A stretch of 64,000 nucleotides of DNA, taken from NCBI GenBank assembly GCA_025351785.1, contig JANXVF010000059.1, positions 1-64,000 on the forward strand. Direction: 5' to 3'. This DNA comes from Flavobacterium sp. Its GTDB lineage: Bacteria > Bacteroidota > Bacteroidia > Flavobacteriales > Flavobacteriaceae. A program made the position numbers and the translations under genes. Of this stretch, positions 46,856-56,293 are shown piece by piece; positions within the stretch are counted from its first letter, which is position 1, and each line of letters opens with the position of its first letter. Under the pieces are notes generated by a model, which saw only the letters and a program-made list of their open reading frames with translations, searched no databases and was not told the DNA's origin.

Positions 46856-48775
46856 ATGGCAGATAAAAAAAAACCAAATGGTATTAAAATAAGTCCTTGG
46901 TGGATTTCGGGAGGATTGATTGCAATGTTTATTATTTTGAGCATCGTAAGTGGCTCGACCATTCAAGATCCTACGATTATTTCTTCTTCCAAACTTGAAG
47001 AACTTATCAATGCTGGGCAAGTAGATAAAATTAATGTATATAACAAATCACGCGCAGAGGTATACTTAAATGCTACTGCTTTATTAGACAAATCAAATTC
47101 TAAAATATCGAAAGACGTTTTTGGAAGTCCTAACAAAGGACCACATTACACAACTGAAATAGCTGACGCTCAAAACTTTGAAAATAAATTGATTAAAGCT
47201 GTTGCTGATGGAAAATTAAAAAATTACGATTTTAAACAAAAAAGTGATCTTACCGATTTGTTAATGAGTGTTTTACCTTTTGTTTTAATATTAGGCGTTT
47301 GGCTGTTCATCATGAAAAGAATGTCAGGTGGCGCTTCTGGGGGTGGTCAGATTTTTAATATTGGAAAATCGAGAGCAAAACTTTTTGATGAAAAAGCAGA
47401 TGTTAAAACAACATTTAAAGATGTTGCAGGACTTGAAGGCGCAAAAGAAGAAGTTCAAGAAATAGTCGAGTTTTTAAAAAATCCACAGAAATATACTGCT
47501 TTAGGAGCTAAAATACCAAAAGGTGCTTTACTTGTTGGGCCTCCTGGTACCGGAAAAACTTTATTGGCAAAAGCAGTAGCTGGCGAAGCTCAAGTACCGT
47601 TTTTTTCACTTTCGGGTTCAGATTTTGTAGAAATGTTTGTGGGTGTAGGTGCATCAAGAGTTAGAGATTTATTTAAACAAGCAAAAGATAAATCGCCCTC
47701 GATTATTTTTATTGATGAAATAGATGCAGTAGGTCGAGCAAGAGGAAAAAACAGTATGTCTGGCGGTAATGATGAAAGGGAAAGCACTCTAAATCAATTA
47801 CTTACTGAAATGGATGGTTTCGGAACCAATACACACGTTATTGTTATTGCTGCTACCAATAGAGCTGATGTACTTGATAAAGCGTTGATGAGAGCAGGAC
47901 GATTTGATAGACAGATTTATGTTGATTTGCCAGATATTAATGAAAGGAAAGAAATTTTTGAAGTTCACCTTAAACCATTGGTAAAAGTTGAAGGTTTAGA
48001 TACAGATTTTTTAGCCAAGCAAACTCCTGGATTTTCAGGAGCCGATATTGCAAATGTGTGTAACGAAGCTGCACTGATAGCTGCTCGTAACAATAAAACT
48101 GCAGTCGATAAACAGGATTTTCTGGACGCTGTAGATAGAATAGTTGGTGGTTTAGAAAAGAAAAATAAAATTGTTACACCGCAGGAAAAACGAGCTATTG
48201 CGGTTCACGAAGCGGGTCATGCAACAGTAAGCTGGATGCTTGAGCACGCAGCACCACTTATAAAAGTGACAATTGTACCGCGAGGTCAAAGTTTAGGAGC
48301 AGCATGGTACTTGCCCGAGGAACGGTTAATTGTTAGACCTGACCAAATGCTTGATGAAATGTGCGCTACAATGGGTGGAAGGGCTGCTGAGAGAGTAGTT
48401 TTCGATAAAATTTCGACTGGTGCATTATCAGATTTAGAAAAAGTTACTAAACAAGCACGAGCCATGGTAACTATTTATGGATTGAACGAAAAATTAGGTA
48501 ATATCACTTATTATGATTCATCAGGACAAAATGAATATAATTTTAACAAACCATACTCAGAAGATACTGCAATAGTTATAGATAAAGAAATTTCAAGTCT
48601 AATTGAAGGACAATATCAAAGAGCTATTAAACTACTTGAAGAAAATAAAGATAAACTTTTAAAGCTTGCCGATATTTTGATTGAGAAAGAGGTTATTTTC
48701 AAAGATGACTTGGAAACAATATTCGGGAAAAGATTGTTCTCTAATTCAGAAGATTTGATCGAAATAAAAGCATAA
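46856..48775 (+). CDS. ftsH: ATP-dependent zinc metalloprotease FtsH
   Basis: The 639-residue membrane protease has two N-terminal membrane segments (about 14-33 and 135-155) around a periplasmic domain. The AAA module has Walker A LLVGPPGTGKTLLAKAVAGE, Walker B SIIFIDEIDAVG, the SRH region and the pore motif SGSDFVEMFVGVGASRVRD. The M41 protease site is HEAGHATVSW. It degrades membrane and regulatory proteins. A strong terminator follows, so the genes after it need their own promoter. Confidence 0.98.
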   Translation: MADKKKPNGIKISPWWISGGLIAMFIILSIVSGSTIQDPTIISSSKLEELINAGQVDKINVYNKSRAEVYLNATALLDKSNSKISKDVFGSPNKGPHYTTEIADAQNFENKLIKAVADGKLKNYDFKQKSDLTDLLMSVLPFVLILGVWLFIMKRMSGGASGGGQIFNIGKSRAKLFDEKADVKTTFKDVAGLEGAKEEVQEIVEFLKNPQKYTALGAKIPKGALLVGPPGTGKTLLAKAVAGEAQVPFFSLSGSDFVEMFVGVGASRVRDLFKQAKDKSPSIIFIDEIDAVGRARGKNSMSGGNDERESTLNQLLTEMDGFGTNTHVIVIAATNRADVLDKALMRAGRFDRQIYVDLPDINERKEIFEVHLKPLVKVEGLDTDFLAKQTPGFSGADIANVCNEAALIAARNNKTAVDKQDFLDAVDRIVGGLEKKNKIVTPQEKRAIAVHEAGHATVSWMLEHAAPLIKVTIVPRGQSLGAAWYLPEERLIVRPDQMLDEMCATMGGRAAERVVFDKISTGALSDLEKVTKQARAMVTIYGLNEKLGNITYYDSSGQNEYNFNKPYSEDTAIVIDKEISSLIEGQYQRAIKLLEENKDKLLKLADILIEKEVIFKDDLETIFGKRLFSNSEDLIEIKA

Positions 48776-48799
48776 ATTTTAGGTTACGAGTAAAAAAAT

Positions 48800-48840
48800 A
48801 AAAATCTTAATTCAAAAAATGCTTTTGAATTAAGATTTTT
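48800..48840 (+). terminator. Terminator of the rsfS-ftsH unit
   Basis: A perfect 18-bp stem (48800-48817 with 48823-48840, core TCTTAATTCAAAA) with a 5-nt loop ends in a T run, 25 nt after the ftsH stop. A new promoter box starts 2 nt after the stem. Confidence 0.9.
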
Positions 48841-48841
48841 T

Positions 48842-48849
48842 TATCTTTG
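48842..48849 (+). promoter_or_regulatory. -7 element of the LUD-cdsA-psd unit
   Basis: TATCTTTG matches TAnnTTTG, begins immediately after the ftsH terminator, and is 41 nt before the LUD-domain ATG. The nearest upstream TTG is within the terminator stem at a short 14-nt spacing. Confidence 0.45.
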
Positions 48850-48890
48850 AAAGTTTTCAAATCACAATACCAGTAATACGAATTAGAAAT

Positions 48891-49490
48891 ATGAGTCTTT
48901 TTAAAAAAATATTTGGTTCTTCAAACGATTCTTCAAATGAAGACAATAAAAGCGAATATAACACTCACAATGATGGCTTACTCCCTGTAGATGAGCAATT
49001 TACCTTCAATTTTAAAAAAAATGGTGGTAAATTTATTTATTGCGAAAATATAGGAGAAGTAAGAGAACAATTTGAAAATATATTAGAAGAAAATGATTGG
49101 TTTGAAAGTGAGGTTTTATGTTATGAATCAAAACTACATAGCTTATTGGATGAGAATAAATTGATTTATAACAATCCATCTACACCGAAATTTATTTTTG
49201 CTAGTTGCGAAAATCTAATTGCAGATGAAGGTTCTGTATTATTTTCATCCAATCAAATAAAACAATTAAAACCAAATGAATTACCAGATAATATTGTGAT
49301 ATTGGCTACTACAAGCCAAATTCTTGAATCAAAAAGTGATGGTTTAAGAATGATAAAAAAGAAGTATGATAAAGATTATCCTTCAAATATTACTACCATT
49401 AAATATTTTGAAAAAGTACAAGATGAAGACTTCTTAACTTATGGAAGTTGTGCTAAAAATCTTTATTTACTGCTACTTGAAGATTTATAA
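48891..49490 (+). CDS. LUD-domain (LutC/YkgG-like) protein
   Basis: The 199-residue protein has the LUD-type core: KFIYCENIGEVREQFENIL, FASCENLIADEGSVLFSSNQIKQ and the segment LPDNIVILATTSQILE. An N-terminal tail of about 35 residues is Ser/Asn/Asp-rich. LUD proteins include LutC, part of the iron-sulfur lactate-oxidising LutABC, but lutA and lutB are not beside this gene, so the role here is open. cdsA starts 2 nt after it. Single LUD genes in this position are, as I recall, usual in Flavobacteriia. Confidence 0.82.
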   Translation: MSLFKKIFGSSNDSSNEDNKSEYNTHNDGLLPVDEQFTFNFKKNGGKFIYCENIGEVREQFENILEENDWFESEVLCYESKLHSLLDENKLIYNNPSTPKFIFASCENLIADEGSVLFSSNQIKQLKPNELPDNIVILATTSQILESKSDGLRMIKKKYDKDYPSNITTIKYFEKVQDEDFLTYGSCAKNLYLLLLEDL

Positions 49491-49492
49491 AA

Positions 49493-50383
49493 ATGAATGA
49501 AACTCTAAAACGAGGAATTTCGGGTGCTGTTTATATCATTTTATTGTTAACATCGATACTTTTTTCAACCGAAAGTTTTTTTATATTATTTGGTATATTT
49601 TTATTCATTTCAATTTATGAATTTTGCAATCTTGTTCAAATAAATAAATTAATTCCAATACTTTTTGGGACTTTTTTTTACACAATTCTTACTGCAATTT
49701 GCTTTTATAAATTAGAAACACAGCTTGTTATTGATGAAATTTTTAATAAAAAAATTATAATTTCATTTAACAACAATCAATTAAACTTAATTTTATTGGT
49801 TATTACCTTGGTAGTTTCTATAAAATGTATACTATTTTTATTTTATGATGCAGTTTTAAAAATTAGTACATCGTCAAAATATTTATATTTAATAGGTTAC
49901 ATTATTTTACCTTTTGTATTTATAACTAAAATTTCATTTGGATTAAAAAGTTACAATCCTAAAATCATAATCGGTTTATTTATTTTAATCTGGACTAATG
50001 ATACTTTTGCATATATAGTTGGAAAATCAATAGGAAAGCATAAACTTTTTGAAAGAATTTCTCCCAAAAAAACAATTGAAGGATTTTTAGGAGGGGTCAC
50101 ATTTGCAGTTCTAGCAGGTTTTTTAATATCTAAATATTATATTCAGGCAAATTATAATTTTTCTCAAAAATCAATATTGATTTGGATTTCACTTGCCATA
50201 ATTGTAGGAGTTATGGGAACTATAGGTGATTTAATTGAGTCAAAATTTAAGCGTATTGCAGGTGTAAAAGATAGCGGAAAAATAATGCCAGGTCACGGTG
50301 GTATTTTAGATAGATTAGATAGTGTTATATTTGTAGCACCTTTTGTATTTTTGTTTTATCAAATATTAAATTATGTTTCATAA
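49493..50383 (+). CDS. cdsA: Phosphatidate cytidylyltransferase
   Basis: The 296-residue integral membrane enzyme makes CDP-diacylglycerol from CTP and phosphatidic acid. About eight hydrophobic segments are visible, with NDTFAYIVGKSIGKHKL and KKTIEGFLGGV. The family signature is near the C-terminus: ESKFKRIAGVKDSGKIMPG followed by HGGILDRLDS. The psd gene starts 11 nt before its end, showing translational coupling. Confidence 0.97.
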   Translation: MNETLKRGISGAVYIILLLTSILFSTESFFILFGIFLFISIYEFCNLVQINKLIPILFGTFFYTILTAICFYKLETQLVIDEIFNKKIIISFNNNQLNLILLVITLVVSIKCILFLFYDAVLKISTSSKYLYLIGYIILPFVFITKISFGLKSYNPKIIIGLFILIWTNDTFAYIVGKSIGKHKLFERISPKKTIEGFLGGVTFAVLAGFLISKYYIQANYNFSQKSILIWISLAIIVGVMGTIGDLIESKFKRIAGVKDSGKIMPGHGGILDRLDSVIFVAPFVFLFYQILNYVS

Positions 50384-51023
50384 AGAAGGCACTAAAATCA
50401 TTTTTATTTCAATGTTGCTCACCATGGCAATTTTACTTTTGTCACGTTATTTTATTCCAATAAAATGGATAGAGATGATTATACAATTAACAGCAGTTGG
50501 ATTTTTAATCATCGTATTGCAATTTTTTAGAAATCCACAGCGCATTGTTATTATTAATGATAATCATATACTCGCTCCCGTTGATGGTAAAGTAGTTGTT
50601 ATTGAAGAAGTTTTTGAGCCAGAATATTTTAAAGATAAACGGATGCAAGTTTCAATTTTCATGTCTCCCATAAATGTTCATGTTACTCGATATCCTGTAA
50701 ATGGTTTGGTAAAGTTCAGCAAATATCATCCCGGAAAGTATTTGGTAGCTTGGCATCCTAAAGCAAGTACTGAAAATGAAAGAACAACTATTGTTATTGA
50801 AAATAAAGTATTTGGTGATATTTTATACAGACAAATTGCAGGTGCATTAGCAAAACGAATAATTAATTATGCCGAGGTAGGAACACAAGTTGTTCAAGGT
50901 GAAGATGCAGGATTTATAAAATTTGGTTCAAGAGTTGATTTATATTTACCTTTAGGAACTAAAATTGATGTAAGTTTGAATCAAGTAGCAGTAGGTGGTA
51001 AAACTATAATTGCAATAAAATAA
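50373..51023 (+). CDS. psd: Phosphatidylserine decarboxylase
   Basis: The 216-residue pro-enzyme belongs to the short PSD-A class. It has two N-terminal membrane segments, the LAPVDGKVVVIEE motif, FMSPINVHVTRYPVNG with the catalytic His, and the self-cleavage site FGSRVD near residue 190, where Ser becomes the pyruvoyl group. It makes phosphatidylethanolamine, the main phospholipid. It overlaps cdsA and is followed directly by the acyl-CoA-binding protein gene. Confidence 0.96.
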   Translation: MFHKEGTKIIFISMLLTMAILLLSRYFIPIKWIEMIIQLTAVGFLIIVLQFFRNPQRIVIINDNHILAPVDGKVVVIEEVFEPEYFKDKRMQVSIFMSPINVHVTRYPVNGLVKFSKYHPGKYLVAWHPKASTENERTTIVIENKVFGDILYRQIAGALAKRIINYAEVGTQVVQGEDAGFIKFGSRVDLYLPLGTKIDVSLNQVAVGGKTIIAIK

Positions 51024-51296
51024 ATGCAAAATAAGGATTTAGATACTCGGTTTGACGAAGCTGTCGAAATTGCAAATTCGATGTCTCAAGCAACGCTACC
51101 TCAAGATGTTGCGCTAAGACTTTATGCTTTTTACAAACAAGCTAATCATGGCACTATAGATACTCGAGTTTCCCCAGTTTATGATTTAAGAAATGCATTT
51201 AAAACTAATGCTTGGATGCAAATAAGTCACTTAACGCCATTTGAAGCCAAAGAAAAATATATCGAATTGATTTCAGAATTAGCTCAAAAAAAATAA
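51024..51296 (+). CDS. Acyl-CoA-binding protein (ACBP)
   Basis: The 90-residue four-helix protein has the ACBP pattern: LDTRFDEAVEIANSMSQ, the LYAFYKQANHGTID helix with the Tyr and Lys that hold CoA, and NAWMQISHLTPFEAKEKYIELISEL. ACBPs carry long-chain acyl-CoA in the cytoplasm and are widespread in eukaryotes but patchy in bacteria. The start follows the psd stop directly, so it is translated with the phospholipid genes, supporting a role in acyl supply to membranes. Confidence 0.93.
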   Translation: MQNKDLDTRFDEAVEIANSMSQATLPQDVALRLYAFYKQANHGTIDTRVSPVYDLRNAFKTNAWMQISHLTPFEAKEKYIELISELAQKK

Positions 51297-51322
51297 TTTT
51301 AAGTCTAAACAAATTTCTTCAA

Positions 51323-52102
51323 ATGAAAAATTATACTATAATTTTATTTAGTTTGTTGCTTTCTATTTCTTTTATTTCTTGCAATAAAAAGAAATATAAA
51401 GAAGTTGTCGAAGTCCCATTGCCTTCTGGTGTAGAAAAAGTTGCTTTAGGTTCTCCTGATGATATAAATGCCGATAAAGGAGCTTTTGAAATGGTAAAGT
51501 TACCTTATGCTTATGACGCACTTTCCCCAAGTATTGACGCGCTTACTATGGAAATGCATTACTCAAAACATTATTTAACATATACAAATAATTTTAATAA
51601 AGCTATTGCAGGGACCGATTTAGAAAATTTACCTATTGAAGAACTATTTAAAAAATTAGACTTAACAAATACCGACTTGCGAAATAATCTTGGAGGATAT
51701 TATAATCATACTTTATTTTGGGAAATTATAGGACCAAAATCTGTAGGCGAACCAAAAGATACTTTAGCGGGAGCAATAAATAAAGATTTTGAAACCTTTG
51801 ATAATTTTAAATCTAAGTTTATTGATGAAACAACAAAGCAATTTGGCTCAGGTTGGACATGGCTAATTGTTGATAAATCAGGAAAACTTCAAATTACATC
51901 AACTCAAAACCAAGATAATCCATTGATGCCAAAAGCTATAATTGCTGGCACGCCTATACTTGGCATAGATTTATGGGAACATGCCTATTATTTGGGATAT
52001 CAATACAAGAGAAAAATTTATATAGAAAATTTTTTTAATATTATTAATTGGAAGAAAGTATCAGAAAAATATGAAGATGCAATCAGAAAGAAAACTATTT
52101 AA
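51323..52102 (+). CDS. Superoxide dismutase (Fe/Mn type), lipoprotein
   Basis: The 259-residue protein has a lipoprotein signal peptide (SISFISC, Cys 20) and a 40-residue linker. The catalytic Fe/Mn SOD domain follows, with YDALSPSIDALTMEMHYSKHYLTY (metal His), GGYYNHTLFWEIIGP (metal His), FGSGWTWLIVDKSG and the metal Asp and His in GIDLWEHAYYLGYQ. Usual SODs are about 200 residues and cytoplasmic; here a membrane-anchored periplasmic form is predicted. It follows the ACBP gene by 26 nt. A terminator lies about 120 nt downstream. Confidence 0.95.
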   Translation: MKNYTIILFSLLLSISFISCNKKKYKEVVEVPLPSGVEKVALGSPDDINADKGAFEMVKLPYAYDALSPSIDALTMEMHYSKHYLTYTNNFNKAIAGTDLENLPIEELFKKLDLTNTDLRNNLGGYYNHTLFWEIIGPKSVGEPKDTLAGAINKDFETFDNFKSKFIDETTKQFGSGWTWLIVDKSGKLQITSTQNQDNPLMPKAIIAGTPILGIDLWEHAYYLGYQYKRKIYIENFFNIINWKKVSEKYEDAIRKKTI

Positions 52103-52221
52103 TTTCATTATTCATCCTAAAAATATTAAATAGATTGATTTACAATAATATTATATTTTATTTGTTAAATTTTTATATTCTGTTAAATATCAATTTATAA
52201 ATTAACCTTTTCTTATAATAA

Positions 52222-52261
52222 AAAAATGCCTCAAATAGTTTTTAACTTTTTAGGCATTTTT
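52222..52261 (+). terminator. Terminator after the superoxide dismutase gene
   Basis: A 10-bp perfect stem (AAAAATGCCT 52222-52231 with AGGCATTTTT 52252-52261) with inner partial pairing is followed by T-rich sequence. It can act in both directions between sod and the convergent glyA. Confidence 0.75.
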
Positions 52262-52298
52262 ATTTTTATGATGAATTGTAATTATTAATTTTTTAAAA

Positions 52299-53573
52299 TT
52301 AAAAAACAAACATTGCTCTTTCACTCATCATTTCATTTACTTCACAGGCAACTTGTTCAATAATACTTTCATCAGTAATATTTGAAAGAACTCTATCTAT
52401 AAATGCTACAATTGTTTCCATATCGCTCTCTACCAAACCACGAGTTGTAATAGCTGGTGTGCCAATTCTGATTCCCGAGGTAACAAAAGGCGATTTATCA
52501 TCAAATGGAACCATATTTTTATTTACTGTTATTTCAGCTTTTACTAATGCGTTTTCAGCTTCTTTACCTGTAATATTTTTATTTCTTAAATCTATTAACA
52601 TCATATGATTATCTGTCCCGCCAGAAATCAAATCATAACCACGACTCATAAAAGCAACTGCCATAGCTTTTGCATTTTTTTGAACTTGCATTGAATATCT
52701 AAAAAATTCATCTGTCAAACATTCGCCAAATGCTACTGCTTTTGCAGCAATAATATGCATCAAAGGACCTCCTTGATTTCCGGGAAAAACTGCCAAATCT
52801 AAAAGCGAAGACATCATTCTTATTTCGCCTTTGGGTGTTTTAATCCCAAACGGATTTTCAAAGTCTTTTCCCATCAAAATCATTCCTCCTCTTGGACCTC
52901 GCAAGGTTTTGTGAGTAGTAGTTGTTACAATATGACAATGTGGAATTGGATCGTTTAACAATCCTTTTGCAATTAATCCTGAAGGGTGCGAGATATCAGC
53001 CAATAAAAGCGCATTTACACTGTCGGCTATTTTTCTAAATCTAGCAAAATCCATATCTCTGCAATATGCAGAAGCTCCCGCAATAATCATTTTGGGTTGC
53101 TCTCTAGTTGCAATTTCCTGAATTTTATCATAGTCAAATCGTCCAGTTTCTTTTTCGACACCATAAAAAACGGGGTTGTATAATCTTCCAGAAAAATTTA
53201 CTGGTGATCCATGTGTTAAATGTCCTCCATGAGATAAATCGAATCCTAAAATTTTATCGCCTACGTTTAAACAAGCATGATAAACAGCTGTATTTGCCTG
53301 AGAGCCAGAATGAGGTTGCACATTTGCATAAGCAGCGCCAAAAAGTGTTTTAGCTCTATCAATTGCTATTTGCTCTACTACATCTACGACCTCACAACCT
53401 CCATAATATCGCTTTCCTGGGTAACCTTCGGCATATTTGTTAGTCAAACAAGATCCAGCAGCTTCCATTACATCATCGCTAACAAAATTTTCTGAAGCAA
53501 TTAGCTCAATCCCATGTATTTGTCTTTCTTGTTCTTCTAATATTAAATCAAATATTTCTTTGTCGCGTAGCAT
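52299..53573 (-). CDS. glyA: Serine hydroxymethyltransferase
   Basis: The 424-residue PLP enzyme converts serine and tetrahydrofolate to glycine and methylene-tetrahydrofolate. It has [48 protein letters not shown], the PLP lysine in [16 protein letters not shown] and [10 protein letters not shown]. The length fits the family. A TAAATTTG -7 box is at 53607-53600. It diverges from fahA; both promoters lie in the 110 bp between their start codons. Confidence 0.99.
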   Translation of the reverse strand: MLRDKEIFDLILEEQERQIHGIELIASENFVSDDVMEAAGSCLTNKYAEGYPGKRYYGGCEVVDVVEQIAIDRAKTLFGAAYANVQPHSGSQANTAVYHACLNVGDKILGFDLSHGGHLTHGSPVNFSGRLYNPVFYGVEKETGRFDYDKIQEIATREQPKMIIAGASAYCRDMDFARFRKIADSVNALLLADISHPSGLIAKGLLNDPIPHCHIVTTTTHKTLRGPRGGMILMGKDFENPFGIKTPKGEIRMMSSLLDLAVFPGNQGGPLMHIIAAKAVAFGECLTDEFFRYSMQVQKNAKAMAVAFMSRGYDLISGGTDNHMMLIDLRNKNITGKEAENALVKAEITVNKNMVPFDDKSPFVTSGIRIGTPAITTRGLVESDMETIVAFIDRVLSNITDESIIEQVACEVNEMMSERAMFVF

Positions 53574-53599
53574 TATAATAGATTTTCGTTAAAACTTTT

Positions 53600-53607
53600 C
53601 AAATTTA
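53600..53607 (-). promoter_or_regulatory. -7 element of glyA
   Basis: TAAATTTG on the minus strand matches TAnnTTTG, 26 nt before the glyA ATG. It lies 10 bp from the -33 element of the divergent fahA promoter, so the two could compete for polymerase. Confidence 0.45.
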
Positions 53608-53617
53608 CAAAATATGT

Positions 53618-53647
53618 TTGTGAAATAAATTGAAAATGATATATTTG
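53618..53647 (+). promoter_or_regulatory. Promoter of fahA
   Basis: TTG (53618-53620), a 19-nt spacer and TATATTTG (53640-53647) form a full consensus promoter. It covers an in-frame ATG at 53630, which therefore cannot be the start; transcription would begin near 53654, before the ATG at 53684. Confidence 0.72.
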
Positions 53648-53683
53648 ATTACATTTTTTTTAACAATTAACCAAAATATTATT

Positions 53684-54967
53684 ATGCCAAATAGTGCGAA
53701 CGATCCTAATAAAAAATCTTGGCTTGAAGTATCTGAAAACAGCGATTTTCCTATTCAAAATATACCATTCGGAGTTTTTATTACTAAAGAGGATGTAATT
53801 ACAATAGGAACCAGAATAGGCGATTTTGCAATAGATATGGGAGCTTTGCAACAATTAAATTATTTTGAGGGTATTGAATTAACAGACGATATGTTTATGC
53901 AAGATACGCTAAACGATTTTATTTCTGACGGAAAAAAAACATGGCGATTAGTTAGAAATAGATTATCAGAAATTTTTGATGCTAAAAGTCCAATATTAAG
54001 AGATAATGTCGAACATAGGGATATTATAATTTTTAATGTTAGCGAAGTCGAAATGCAACTTCCAGTTCTGATTGGCGACTATACTGATTTTTATTCAAGT
54101 AAAGAACATGCTACTAATGTAGGCAAAATGTTTAGAGATCCAGAAAATGCATTATTGCCAAATTGGCTTCATATCCCCGTTGGATATCATGGACGAAGCT
54201 CAACCATTGTTCCCTCTGGAATTCCAGTTCATCGACCAATGGGTCAAACCTTGCCAAACGGAGAAACCTCTCCAGTTTTTGGACCTTCAAGATTAGTTGA
54301 TTTTGAATTAGAAACTGCATTTATCACCACAGATGTGAATGTTATGGGAGAAAATGTTCCTATTAATGAAGTAGAAGATTATATTTTTGGAATGGTTTTA
54401 CTAAACGACTGGAGTGCTAGAGATATTCAAAAATGGGAATATGTACCACTTGGACCTTTTTTAGCCAAAAATTTTGCATCCTCAATTTCACCTTGGATAG
54501 TAACAATGGATGCATTAGAGCCTTTTCGTGCAAAAGGTCCAAAGCAAGAACCAACACCCTTACCTTATTTACAACAAAAAGGAAAACATACTTATGATAT
54601 TAATTTAGAAGTTTACATAGAACCAGAAAATGCAGAAGCAAATTTAATTTCAAAATCTAATTTTAAATATATGTATTGGTCTATGTCGCAACAATTGGCA
54701 CATCATACCAGTAACGGATGTCGTGTAAACTCAGGAGATATGATGGGAAGTGGAACAATTTCTGGAATGACAGAAGATAGTTTTGGATCAATGTTAGAAT
54801 TGACTTGGGGCGGTAAAAATCCTCTGAAATTAAGTGACGGTTCTGAGCGTAAATTTATTAATGACAATGATACGGTAATTATGAAAGGGTATTGTCAAAA
54901 TAGTTTGGTCAGAATTGGTTTTGGCGAAGTATCTTGTAAATTATTGCCACCATTTGTAAGAAATTAA
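53684..54967 (+). CDS. fahA: Fumarylacetoacetase
   Basis: The 427-residue enzyme splits fumarylacetoacetate at the end of tyrosine and homogentisate breakdown. It begins MPNSANDPNKKSWLEV; an in-frame ATG 18 codons earlier lies within the promoter. Motifs are the N-terminal SH3-like domain FPIQNIPFGVF, the metal site DYTDFYSSKEHATNVG (Asp), VGYHGRSSTIV, DFELETAFITT (Glu) and NDWSARDIQKWEYVPLGPF. No other tyrosine-breakdown genes are in the window, so the pathway genes are scattered. Confidence 0.97.
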   Translation: MPNSANDPNKKSWLEVSENSDFPIQNIPFGVFITKEDVITIGTRIGDFAIDMGALQQLNYFEGIELTDDMFMQDTLNDFISDGKKTWRLVRNRLSEIFDAKSPILRDNVEHRDIIIFNVSEVEMQLPVLIGDYTDFYSSKEHATNVGKMFRDPENALLPNWLHIPVGYHGRSSTIVPSGIPVHRPMGQTLPNGETSPVFGPSRLVDFELETAFITTDVNVMGENVPINEVEDYIFGMVLLNDWSARDIQKWEYVPLGPFLAKNFASSISPWIVTMDALEPFRAKGPKQEPTPLPYLQQKGKHTYDINLEVYIEPENAEANLISKSNFKYMYWSMSQQLAHHTSNGCRVNSGDMMGSGTISGMTEDSFGSMLELTWGGKNPLKLSDGSERKFINDNDTVIMKGYCQNSLVRIGFGEVSCKLLPPFVRN

Positions 54968-55064
54968 TTTTATTTTAAAATAATCAGTATTAAATATTTA
55001 TTAAAAATCATAAAATTTTGGCATCATATTTGAATTTTGGTTTTAAATCTAAAACCTAAATACC

Positions 55065-56249
55065 ATGAAAAAAATTACTCTTTTACTAGTCGTATTATTC
55101 ATAATTACATCTTGTAGAGTCAGACAAACCAGAGAATCTATTGCAAGTGGAGATTATGAAACAGCAATTTTGACAGCTGTCGAAAGCCTTAAAAACCGAA
55201 AAGACGTTAAAGGCAAACAAGATTTTGTTTACATGCTCGAAGAAGCAAATGCCAAAGCAAATGAGCGCGATTTAAGAAATATAGAAGCTTGGTTTAAAGA
55301 TTCTAATCCTAAAAATTTAGAATTAATTTACGATGCTTATCTTGCTTTAAACAATCGTCAAGAACAAATCAGACCTTTATTGCCACTAAAATTATTGAAA
55401 GAAAATCGAAATGCACGATTTGATTTTAGTGATTATACAGATCAAATAGTTAGCAGTAAAAACGCGCTTGCAAAGCATTTATACGATAATTCAAAAGCAC
55501 TTTTAGCCACAAAAGATAAAATGAGTTTTCGAAGAGCTTATGACGATTTAGTTTATTTAAATCAACTTAGTTCAAATTTTAAAGATGTAAACCAATTGAT
55601 GGAAAGTGCAAAATTTAAAGGAACTGACTTTGTAAATGTATATACCAAAAACGAAACAAATATGATTATTCCTGTTCGTTTGCAAAACGATTTATTGGAT
55701 TTTAGCACTTTTGGTTTGAATGATAAATGGACAGTTTATCAAAGCAATAAAGTAAAAGGAATTGATTATGATTATGGATTAATTGTCAATTTCAGACAAA
55801 TAAATATTTCTCCAGAACAAATAAAAGAGAAAGAGTTTTATAATGAAAAACAAATTGCCGATGGTAAAAAAGCGTTGCTAAACGATGCAGGACAGCCTGT
55901 TAAAGATGATAAAGGTAATGTAATTATGGTAGATAATTTGAAAACTATCAAAGTTCAAATTTTTGAATCTAAGCAATTTAAATCAACTCAAGTAGTTGCA
56001 AAAGTTGATTATATAGATTTTAAAACCAATCAATTAATTGAAACTTTTCCGCTAGCGAGCGAATTTGTTTTTGAAAATACCTATTCAAAATATTCTGGCG
56101 ACCGTCGTGCTAGTGATTCTAATTATTTGTCATATTTTGATAAGCGTGAAGTTCCTTTCCCAAGTAATGAGCAAATGGTTTATGATGCTGGTCAAGATTT
56201 AAAATTAAAATTGAAAGATATTATTATTCATAATCAATTTAGAAAATAG
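55065..56249 (+). CDS. Uncharacterised Flavobacteriia lipoprotein, 394 residues
   Basis: A lipoprotein signal peptide (FIITSC, Cys 17) opens the protein. The N-terminal half is helical with tetratricopeptide-like periodicity (SGDYETAILTAVESLKNRKD, NLELIYDAYLALNNRQEQI). The second half is beta-rich and ends in QDLKLKLKDIIIHNQFRK. It also contains NDAGQPVKDDKGNVIM, a turn-rich insertion. I recall similar hypothetical lipoproteins in Flavobacterium, without a function. It lies alone between fahA and the lactonase-like gene. Confidence 0.8.
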   Translation: MKKITLLLVVLFIITSCRVRQTRESIASGDYETAILTAVESLKNRKDVKGKQDFVYMLEEANAKANERDLRNIEAWFKDSNPKNLELIYDAYLALNNRQEQIRPLLPLKLLKENRNARFDFSDYTDQIVSSKNALAKHLYDNSKALLATKDKMSFRRAYDDLVYLNQLSSNFKDVNQLMESAKFKGTDFVNVYTKNETNMIIPVRLQNDLLDFSTFGLNDKWTVYQSNKVKGIDYDYGLIVNFRQINISPEQIKEKEFYNEKQIADGKKALLNDAGQPVKDDKGNVIMVDNLKTIKVQIFESKQFKSTQVVAKVDYIDFKTNQLIETFPLASEFVFENTYSKYSGDRRASDSNYLSYFDKREVPFPSNEQMVYDAGQDLKLKLKDIIIHNQFRK

Positions 56250-56293
56250 CATCAGTAAATTGTGCAAGTAGACTTTTAGGATTTAAACAACAA

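Noticed and set aside
48891-49490. A lactate-oxidation LutABC operon
   Set aside because: Only the LUD-domain gene is present; no iron-sulfur LutA or LutB genes flank it.
55065-56249. Part of a tyrosine-degradation operon with fahA
   Set aside because: It encodes a lipoprotein unrelated to the pathway and is about 100 nt away.
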